From NCBI RefSeq assembly GCF_934277605.1, contig NZ_CAKQVD010000066.1:1-9950 (forward strand): a stretch of DNA of 9,950 bases, written 5' to 3'. This document shows, one piece after another, positions 4,456-9,950 of the stretch. The position numbers were made by a program, and so were the translations under genes. The notes beneath the pieces are model-generated. The model did no database searches. It was not told where the DNA came from and saw only the letters and a program-made list of their open reading frames with translations. How positions within the stretch are numbered: the stretch's first letter is position 1; each line of letters starts with the position of its first letter. This stretch comes from an uncultured Anaerotignum sp. GTDB lineage: Bacteria > Bacillota > Clostridia > Lachnospirales > Anaerotignaceae.

Positions 4456-5706
4456 ATGAAAAAATTACTTGCGCTGACGCTTGCCGCTTTGCTGGCAGCC
4501 TCTCTGGCGGCCTGCGGCAGCAAAAACAAATCCGGCTCCTCCGGCCCAGGCACCCCGATTGCCTCCCTTGCGGATGAAGAGGGCGAAGCAACGCACACCA
4601 TCAAAATCGGTGTCTTTGAGCCTGCGACAGGCGAAAACAGCAACGGCGGTATGCAGGAAATCCTGGGCATCCGCTATGCAAATGCGATTGCGCCGACGGT
4701 AGAACTGAACGGAACGGTCTATCACATTGAATTGGTAGAGGCAGATAATCAATCCGATAAGGCGGCGGCAATAACCGCTGCGGAAAGCCTGATTGCTGAT
4801 GGCGTTGTTGGGGTAATCGGCTCCTATGGCTCCGGTGTTTCCATTGCGGCAGGGCAAATCTTCGCAGATGCAAACGTGCCTGCCATCGGTGCCTCCTGCA
4901 CAAATCCGCAGGTTTCCGCAGGCAATAAATATTACTTCTGCTCCTGCTTTTTGGACCCCTTTCAGGGCAGAGCGATTGCCTCCTATGCCGCAGAGCAGGG
5001 CTATCAAACAGCCGCTGTAATCAGCCAAAACAGAGATGATTATTCCACGGGCATTGCCGCTTATTTCCGCCAAGCCTTCACAAATGATAAGCTTGGAGGA
5101 ACTGTGGTTGCAGATGAAACCTACAGCACAGGCAAAACCGATTTCAATCAAATTTTGGATGCAGTGAAAAAGGCAAACCCCGATTGCATTTTCCTGCCCT
5201 GCTCCACCGCAACGGCAGAGCTTTTGCTCCCTCGCCTTCGTGAAAGCGGCATTGCCGCCCCCGTTCTTGCAGCGGATACATGGGAAAATCTTTCCATGGT
5301 GAAGGCAATCGGCAATGCGGCGGAGGGCGTTGTGTTCTCCTCTGCCTTTGAGGAAAGCACATCCCCGCAGGCGAAGAATTTTGTCAGAAGCTTCCAAGCA
5401 TATCTGAAGCAGGATGCACAGAGAATTGCAAGCAACGGCAGCACAGACAGCGTTGCGGCTGTATCCGCCTTGGGCTATGATGCCTATATGACCATGATTG
5501 CGGCATTGGAAAGCCTGGATGGCACAAAGGATGAGCTGACCAGTGTGGATTTGCGCAACGCACTATATGACGTGGAATATGAGGGCGTAACCGGGGATAT
5601 TGCCTTTGATGATAACGGCAATGCCATTCGTGATACCGCTTATCTCAAAAAAATCCAAAACGGAAAATTTTTATTCCTGAAAAAATATGTAGACGATATG
5701 GAATAA
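4456..5706 (+). CDS. Branched-chain-amino-acid-type ABC substrate-binding lipoprotein
   Basis: A 416-aa extracellular solute receptor of the LivJ/Peripla_BP_6 type, anchored to the membrane outer face. The signal peptide MKKLLALTLAALLAASLAAC ends in a lipobox with Cys20, followed by a Ser/Gly/Asn-rich linker. The mature protein follows the two-lobe type I fold: IKIGVFEPATGENSNGG opens lobe 1, VGVIGSYGSGVSIAAGQIF and NVPAIGASCTNP are the ligand-facing loops, QTAAVISQNRDDYSTGIAAYF begins lobe 2, and VSALGYDAYMTMIAALE lies near the end. AAGGAGG (4441-4447) sets the ATG. The ligand could be leucine, isoleucine or valine, another amino acid, or an unrelated small molecule. No LivH, M, G or F genes adjoin it, so it is an orphan receptor whose permease must lie elsewhere. 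Confidence 0.9.
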   Translation: MKKLLALTLAALLAASLAACGSKNKSGSSGPGTPIASLADEEGEATHTIKIGVFEPATGENSNGGMQEILGIRYANAIAPTVELNGTVYHIELVEADNQSDKAAAITAAESLIADGVVGVIGSYGSGVSIAAGQIFADANVPAIGASCTNPQVSAGNKYYFCSCFLDPFQGRAIASYAAEQGYQTAAVISQNRDDYSTGIAAYFRQAFTNDKLGGTVVADETYSTGKTDFNQILDAVKKANPDCIFLPCSTATAELLLPRLRESGIAAPVLAADTWENLSMVKAIGNAAEGVVFSSAFEESTSPQAKNFVRSFQAYLKQDAQRIASNGSTDSVAAVSALGYDAYMTMIAALESLDGTKDELTSVDLRNALYDVEYEGVTGDIAFDDNGNAIRDTAYLKKIQNGKFLFLKKYVDDME

Positions 5707-5710
5707 CAGC

Positions 5711-5921
5711 AAAAGGGAGTTCGCAATTTAGGTATGTCCCAATAAGAAAACATGAAGAAAATGAAATAGCTGAAAGACTGCGGATACAAGAAAGTTTCCC
5801 GCAGGCATCCTTTGACTTAGGCTGTCAAGGGGAACTGACGCAGTAGCCGTAGCTTTCAGCATTTCAGAATTTATGGTTTCTTATTCGGGCGCACCTTTCT
5901 GCAAACTCCCTTTTCTTTTTT
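5711..5921. terminator. Bidirectional terminator split by R1
   Basis: AAAAGGGAGTTCGCA (5711-5725) is complementary to TGCAAACTCCCTTTT (5900-5914) with one mismatch. On the plus strand CTTTTTT follows, overlapping the last codons of the convergent flavodiiron gene. Without R1 this would be a 15-bp stem with a loop of about 4 nt, a standard terminator between convergent genes. R1b now occupies the loop. Because R1 is itself self-complementary, the stem may still form as part of a very long hairpin. Confidence 0.7.
5730..5896 (-). mobile_element. MITE-like element R1, copy b (167 bp, inverted)
   Basis: This copy is inverted relative to copy a at 2499-2665, the same length, and about 95% identical by eye (roughly eight substitutions, no indels). 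Four of the differences lie in the A/T-rich arm near the end that begins AGGTGCGCCC, and the central hairpins are nearly unchanged. Flanks are TTT on the left and TTC on the right, consistent with a slightly decayed 3-bp target duplication. It sits in the loop of the terminator between two convergent genes and interrupts no coding sequence. Confidence 0.8.
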
Positions 5922-8454
5922 ATACCTTTGCAAGCATTTCCTTCAGCGTTTTCTTTTCCTTGATTGCAATGGTTACCTCTGCCATACGGGAGGTATCTCC
6001 CAAGAGGATTGCACCGCAAAGAATTTCGTGATGGAAATAGGCTCTTTTCAAAATCTGATTCTTTTCATCCTTAATCTCAAGTGTTTTATAAGGAATTTCC
6101 GCCCTTGTGCCAACATCTCCGATGGCGTACAGCTCCATCCCCATGCCATGGAAGCTCATGCCGTTTTGCTCCGGCTCATAGGAAAGGGCTTCGCCTGCGG
6201 CATTTGCACCTGCCACACGCCCCATTTCCTGCGCCACAGGCCAAAGGGTAATGTTTGCGCCTGCAAATTGTGCGCAATCCCCTGCGGCATAAATGCCTGC
6301 CACGTTGGTTTCCATGTTTTCATTCACAAGAACCGCCCGCTCGGTTGCCAGGCCTGCCTCCTGTGCCACTGCGATATTGGCTCTCACGCCGGTGGAAAGG
6401 ATAACCAAATCTGCCGCCACCGCTTCGCCGTTTTGCAGCTTCACGCCTGTCACACGGTCTGTGCCGCTGATTTCCGCAATCTGCACACCTGTCTGAATCC
6501 GAATCCCCTTCTGCTGTGCAATGCGGCTAAACAGCTCTGCGCTCGGTGCATCCAGCTTGCCCGCCATCAGTGTCGGCGCACTTTCCAGCACAGTAACCTG
6601 CAAGCCATAGCGGGACAGCTCCCAAGCCGCCTCCATGCCAAGCACACCGCCGCCAATCACAACGGCATTTTTCGCACCCTGCACCAAGGCATTGACCTTC
6701 TCCACATCCGCAATGCTGCGCAAAGCGGTCACCTGCGGCAAGGTGTTGCCGGGAATCGGGGGAATAAAGCTGCTTGCACCCAATGCGTAAATGCACTTCT
6801 CGAAGGGATACACTGTGCCGTCCGCAAGAACGACCTCCTTCTTTTCCGCATCCAAGCGAACAATGCGGCTTTCCAAATGCAGTGCAATGTCATTTTCCTG
6901 ATACCACTCGGCAGGAACGCTTGCAATCGCACCACTGCTGACTGCACCAAACAGGTTTTTCGTCAGCATCGGGCGGTCATAGGGCAGCTCCTTCTCCTCG
7001 GAAAGCATGGTAATTCTCGCTGTTTGGTTGCGCATACGGATGGCCTTTGCCGCCTGCAGGGCCGCTGTGCCGCCGCCGAGAATCACGAAACGCTCCTCTG
7101 TATTCTTGCAAAAATCCGTATCCTGCGATGCCACAGGCACAAAATTTTCAGGCCCAACCCCGCAAACAGGGCAGGTTTCCATGGAAGAATCAAAAATTTC
7201 GCCGCAAACCAGACATTTCACCAATGTTCCTCTTGCAGAGGGTGTTTTCTTCTCCTCGCCGTTCAGCAGCTTTAAGCCAAACTGATAGCCGAAGGAAACC
7301 GCCTCCGCCAGCTCCCGTTCCGAAGGCTTAAAGCGCACACGGAAGCCATCCACCACACGCAGACGAATCTGCTTCAGTCTTTCAATGATATGCGGCACAC
7401 CCTCGCCGCTCCAGCCGTAGCTGCCAAAGGCAGAGGCAAGCTTGCCGCCGTGGATGGGCGGATACATTCCCGTTGTCAAATCCCAAATGGGCTTTAATGC
7501 CTCCTGCAAAATGGTCGGCGTGCCAAAAAGAATCCCATCAGCCGCACCGATTTCCGCCGCAACCTCTGCCGCATCAGCCGTCACCAAATCATAACGCTTC
7601 ACCGCAATGTCGCCCGCCTCTTGGATGCCCTCGGAAATTTTTTCCGCTAACTGCTCGGTGTAGCCATAGGCGCTGACATAGGGAATCACAACGGTTGTTT
7701 TCTCATTCGTGGGTATTTCGCACCACGCATCATAAATTGCCAACAGCTCGGAAATATGGCTGTCCAAAACAGGGCCATGGCCGGGGCAAATCATGTCAAT
7801 CTCCAAGGAACGCACCAGCTTTAAGGCATTCGTCATGTAGGGCTGCTTAAAGGGGCCGAGGATGTTGTCAAAATAATACTTTGTGGCTCTCAGATAGCCC
7901 TCCTCATCCGTCACAGTGCTGCGCAAAATCCCCTCATGCGCATAATGCGAGCCGAAGGAATCGCAGGTCACCAGCGTCTTATCCTCCTTGATATAGGTAT
8001 ACATGGTGTCGGGCCAATGCAAATTCGGCAGAAGGAAAAACTGCAATGTCTTGTTGCCGATTTTCAGCTCCTCCCCATTCTTCACGGGAATACTATAAAA
8101 ATCATCATTCACGATGTTTTTCAAAAAGCTGATTGCCGTCGGGGTTGCAATAATCTTCGCCTTGGGGTTTTCCGCAATCACACGGGCGATGGAGCCTGCA
8201 TGGTCCGGCTCGGTGTGGTCCACCACAATATAATCAATCTGTGCAATATCCAACTGCTCGGAGAGTGCCTCTTTGTAGTCCCCGAAAAATTTTTCCTTTG
8301 CGGTTTCAAAAAGGATGGTCTGATCCCCTGCCTTGAGGATATAGGAATTATAGGTTGTGCCAAATTCCGTATACATAATAATGTCAAACACACGCAAATC
8401 CTTGTCCAAAACGCCTGCCCAATAAAAATCCTGCTTTAACTGTAAGGTTTTCAT
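5920..8454 (-). CDS. FprA-type flavodiiron protein fused to rubredoxin-like and NAD(P)H oxidoreductase modules
   Basis: An 844-aa cytoplasmic four-module enzyme predicted to reduce O2 to water and/or NO to N2O with NAD(P)H electrons. Residues 1-245 are the metallo-beta-lactamase-like diiron domain with the full ligand set: His80, Glu82, Asp84, His85, His146, Asp165 and His226. Residues 253-400 are the FMN-binding flavodoxin domain (VVIPYVSAYGYTEQLAEKI, SAFGSYGWSGEG). Residues 414-431 form a short rubredoxin-like knuckle (CLVCG and CPVCG, Cys pairs only 10 residues apart). Residues 456-844 are an FAD/NAD(P)-dependent reductase with GGGTAAL near 460, GGGVLGMEAAWELSRYG, and IYAAGDCAQF. The fusion supplies its own electron chain. 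AAAGGAGA lies 8 bases before the ATG. The divergent Crp/Fnr regulator and the palindrome at 8560-8575 suggest stress-responsive control. Confidence 0.95.
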   Translation of the reverse strand: MKTLQLKQDFYWAGVLDKDLRVFDIIMYTEFGTTYNSYILKAGDQTILFETAKEKFFGDYKEALSEQLDIAQIDYIVVDHTEPDHAGSIARVIAENPKAKIIATPTAISFLKNIVNDDFYSIPVKNGEELKIGNKTLQFFLLPNLHWPDTMYTYIKEDKTLVTCDSFGSHYAHEGILRSTVTDEEGYLRATKYYFDNILGPFKQPYMTNALKLVRSLEIDMICPGHGPVLDSHISELLAIYDAWCEIPTNEKTTVVIPYVSAYGYTEQLAEKISEGIQEAGDIAVKRYDLVTADAAEVAAEIGAADGILFGTPTILQEALKPIWDLTTGMYPPIHGGKLASAFGSYGWSGEGVPHIIERLKQIRLRVVDGFRVRFKPSERELAEAVSFGYQFGLKLLNGEEKKTPSARGTLVKCLVCGEIFDSSMETCPVCGVGPENFVPVASQDTDFCKNTEERFVILGGGTAALQAAKAIRMRNQTARITMLSEEKELPYDRPMLTKNLFGAVSSGAIASVPAEWYQENDIALHLESRIVRLDAEKKEVVLADGTVYPFEKCIYALGASSFIPPIPGNTLPQVTALRSIADVEKVNALVQGAKNAVVIGGGVLGMEAAWELSRYGLQVTVLESAPTLMAGKLDAPSAELFSRIAQQKGIRIQTGVQIAEISGTDRVTGVKLQNGEAVAADLVILSTGVRANIAVAQEAGLATERAVLVNENMETNVAGIYAAGDCAQFAGANITLWPVAQEMGRVAGANAAGEALSYEPEQNGMSFHGMGMELYAIGDVGTRAEIPYKTLEIKDEKNQILKRAYFHHEILCGAILLGDTSRMAEVTIAIKEKKTLKEMLAKV

Positions 8455-8532
8455 GCCGCCGTTCTCCTTTCATGCTCGCTTTTTCTGTTTCTCTGCTTTT
8501 TTATTTTTTCCGCTTTTCTTTTCTTTACTCTT

Positions 8533-8575
8533 ATGTTATCATGGTTTCAGAAATAATCATGTTGCATTTGCAACA
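8533..8575. promoter_or_regulatory. Divergent promoter region with a perfect Crp/Fnr-type palindrome
   Basis: TGTTGCATTTGCAACA (8560-8575) is a perfect dyad with 7-base half-sites and a 2-base centre. On the minus strand an extended -10, TG-A-TAACAT (8541-8533), predicts a start near 8526. The palindrome centre is then about 41.5 bases upstream, the classic class II activator position, and no good -35 is present. On the plus strand the overlapping extended -10, TG-T-TATCAT (8534-8542), predicts a start near 8549, which places the palindrome in the first bases of the regulator transcript, just before the ribosome binding site. Start sites are predicted, not measured. Confidence 0.65.
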
Positions 8576-8589
8576 GAAAGGAGAGGGAT

Positions 8590-9234
8590 ATGGAAAATTT
8601 ATTAAAAAATGAGCTGTTTTCCCATGTAACCACAGAGGAATTGGAAAAAATGATTCCCTGCTTTCAAATGAAAAGGCACAGCTTTACGGAAAAGGAAATC
8701 ATCCCCACAACACAGGGGGAAAAAAATTATATCTGCCTGTTGCTTTCGGGGACGGTTTCCGTCAACCGCATCAGCATGGATGGCTCCTTGGATTTATTGG
8801 AATATCTGGAGGAAACAGGCGTGTTCGGGGCGGCATTCGCCTTCGCCAACCAAGAGGATGCCTTCGTTACCATCTGCGAAAAGGATTGCACCGTTCTTTT
8901 CATCGAAAAGCACCACATCTCCAAGCGGTGCGAAAATGCCTGCCCGCATCACACACAGGTGGCGGAAAATATGTTGCGGCTGATGGGGAACAAGGTGGTT
9001 TCGCTGACAGAAAAGGTGGATATCCTCAGCCACCGCTCCATTCGCGGCAAGCTGATGAGCTATTTCCGCATCCAAAGCACCAAGGCAGGCGCACTCAGCT
9101 TCCCCCTGCCCTTTTCCCTGCTCAAGCTTGCCAATTATCTTTGCATTGACCGCAGTGCAATGATGCGGGAAATCAAGAAAATGAAGGAGGAAGGGCTGAT
9201 CACGATAGAAGGGAAAACCGTCACGCTCGCATAA
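8590..9234 (+). CDS. Crp/Fnr-family transcriptional regulator
   Basis: A 214-aa two-domain regulator. Residues 5-115 form a cyclic-nucleotide-binding-type beta roll (IPTTQGEKNYICLLLSGTVSVNRI, LLEYLEETGVFGAAFAF). A dimerisation helix follows (about 120-148). The C-terminal winged helix (150-214) has LLKLANYLCIDRSAMMREIKKMKEEGLI, where DRSAMMREIKKM is the recognition helix. The cyclic-nucleotide phosphate cassette is not clearly present, so the effector is probably not cAMP. Cysteines at 24, 49, 96, 100, 114, 118 and 185, including ICEKDC and RCENAC, could sense redox state or bind a cofactor, but the classic N-terminal FNR Cys pattern is absent. GAAAGGAGAGGG precedes the ATG. It probably controls the divergent flavodiiron gene through 8560-8575, like other clostridial regulators beside NO/O2 detoxification genes. 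Confidence 0.92.
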   Translation: MENLLKNELFSHVTTEELEKMIPCFQMKRHSFTEKEIIPTTQGEKNYICLLLSGTVSVNRISMDGSLDLLEYLEETGVFGAAFAFANQEDAFVTICEKDCTVLFIEKHHISKRCENACPHHTQVAENMLRLMGNKVVSLTEKVDILSHRSIRGKLMSYFRIQSTKAGALSFPLPFSLLKLANYLCIDRSAMMREIKKMKEEGLITIEGKTVTLA

Positions 9235-9268
9235 AAAAAGGGTTCGGACATTTGTCCGAACCCCTTTT
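9233..9268. terminator. Strong bidirectional terminator
   Basis: GGGTTCGGACA (9240-9250) pairs perfectly with TGTCCGAACCC (9253-9263) around a minimal loop, an 11-bp GC-rich stem. It is preceded by seven A, which read as seven T on the minus strand, and followed by CTTTT. It overlaps the regulator stop and can terminate both the regulator and the convergent flagellin gene, whose stop is 56 bases away. Confidence 0.9.
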
Positions 9269-9323
9269 GCACTTGGAAATTGTTTCAAACGAAATTCTCC
9301 AAAAACGCCTATTCCAAAAGCGA

Positions 9324-9950
9324 TTACTGCAACAGCTGCAGAACGCCCTGAGGAACCTGATTTGCCTGTGCAAGCATAGCCTGTGCAGCCTGAATCAGAA
9401 TGTTGTTCTTTGTATAGGACATCATTTCTTCTGCCATATCTGTATCTCTGATACGAGATTCTGCTGCTGTCATGTTTTCTGTTGTTACACCCAGGTTGTT
9501 GATGGTGTGCTCCAGTCTGTTCTGAACAGCACCCAAGTCACCTCTTGTGGAGGAAACAGAGTTGATTGCATCCTTAATCTTCTTGATTGCATCGGATGCA
9601 CCTGTCTGTGTGCCGATGTTGATTTGATCAATACCCAGAGACTTAGAGCTCATGGAATCAACAGAAACCTTAACCTTGTTGAACTTATCGCTGGTATCGC
9701 CAACCTGCAGGTTTGCACCGAAGCCGGAGAACTTCATCTCAGGAGCCTCAAATGCGCCTTTATTAGCAGCTGTCAATGTAACCTTTGTATCAGCTCCTGC
9801 TACTGCCCAAGCACCGCCGTCATCTGTTGTAATACCATTCAGCGCGCCCCGAACCGCTGTAGCAATAGTATCTCCTGTAGCATCCTTTGCCACTTCGATT
9901 GCTGTTGCGCCCTGTGTCTTAGCAGTCTTGCCTGTTTCAACAAACTCATA
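9324..9950 (-). CDS. fliC: Flagellin, C-terminal part (runs off the right edge)
   Basis: The frame is open to the window edge, so the visible 208 residues are the C-terminal portion of a longer flagellin; the GTG at 9893 is internal. The last 90-100 residues are the conserved D0/D1 flagellin C-terminus: SLGIDQINIGTQTGASDAI, AINSVSSTRGDLGAVQNRLEHTINNL, AAESRIRDTDMAEEM and the terminal NILIQAAQAMLAQANQVPQGVLQLLQ. These helices pack in the filament core and pass through the flagellar type III export apparatus. The preceding Gly/Thr/Ala-rich stretch is part of the variable surface region. Only one flagellin gene is visible, and its promoter and N-terminus lie outside. The terminator at 9233-9268 ends its transcript. 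Confidence 0.95.
   Translation of the reverse strand, partial: YEFVETGKTAKTQGATAIEVAKDATGDTIATAVRGALNGITTDDGGAWAVAGADTKVTLTAANKGAFEAPEMKFSGFGANLQVGDTSDKFNKVKVSVDSMSSKSLGIDQINIGTQTGASDAIKKIKDAINSVSSTRGDLGAVQNRLEHTINNLGVTTENMTAAESRIRDTDMAEEMMSYTKNNILIQAAQAMLAQANQVPQGVLQLLQ

Noticed and set aside
4194..4577. Plus-strand ORF of 127 aa before the binding-protein gene
   Set aside because: It starts in the thyA promoter region, crosses two promoters and runs out of frame into the binding-protein gene. No domain is seen.
4465..5397. 310-aa minus-strand ORF opposite the binding-protein gene
   Set aside because: It is the antisense shadow of a clearly real gene with signal peptide and ribosome binding site. 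Its Cys/Gly/Arg-rich composition is typical of such shadows.
6028..7275. 415-aa plus-strand ORF opposite the flavodiiron gene
   Set aside because: It is a His/Cys/Asn-rich antisense shadow of a gene in which all catalytic motifs are identified on the other strand.

Overview
The window looks like chromosome of an anaerobic, endospore-forming, flagellated member of the Clostridia, probably a gut Lachnospirales relative (for example Anaerotignum-like). This is inferred from the 3' part of a spoIIP gene, a flagellin C-terminus, an FprA-type flavodiiron protein fused to a rubredoxin-like and an NAD(P)H-oxidoreductase module, strong AAGGAGG-type ribosome binding sites and a B. subtilis-type ThyA. 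No phage, plasmid, tRNA, rRNA or CRISPR features are visible.

Layout, left to right. (1) Bases 1-505 hold the end of spoIIP, whose conserved reading frame is cut by an in-frame TAA at 32-34. (2) A small CmpB-type membrane protein (570-980) is followed by a HAD-family phosphatase (1051-1701) with its own promoter and terminator. (3) Bases 1735-2820 form a repeat-rich accessory island. Two inverted copies of a long structured repeat, here called R2 (about 1735-1990 and 2411-2794), face each other around a small XRE-type repressor (2016-2225, minus). A control region with two GAACAATTTGTTC-like operators separates the repressor from the broken remnant of a divergent second XRE gene (2326 onward). 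(4) thyA-dfrA form a minus-strand two-gene operon for dTMP and folate metabolism. (5) A lone branched-chain-amino-acid-type lipoprotein binding protein lies at 4456-5706. (6) The 844-aa flavodiiron fusion protein (5920-8454, minus) is divergent from a Cys-rich Crp/Fnr regulator (8590-9234). The intergenic region holds a perfect 16-bp palindrome. (7) A strong bidirectional terminator precedes the 3' end of a flagellin gene (minus, running off the right edge).

The most unusual content is a second repeat, R1. It is 167 bp in both of its copies (2499-2665 and, inverted, 5730-5896), about 95% identical by eye, with terminal inverted repeats of about 21 bp and long self-complementary arms. Each copy sits in the apical loop of a pre-existing hairpin: one in a stem-loop of R2, the other in the rho-independent terminator between the binding-protein and flavodiiron genes. 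Removing R1 plus one 3-base duplication restores a 9-nt loop equal in length to the unoccupied R2 copy. This makes R1 a candidate MITE-like element that targets hairpin loops. R2 itself shows paired stem changes between copies, which points to selection on structure.

Functionally, the Crp/Fnr regulator and flavodiiron protein form a plausible O2/NO-detoxification module. The palindrome is centred about 41.5 bases upstream of the predicted flavodiiron start site (activation geometry) and just downstream of the regulator's own predicted start (autorepression geometry). All alignments and counts here were made by eye.
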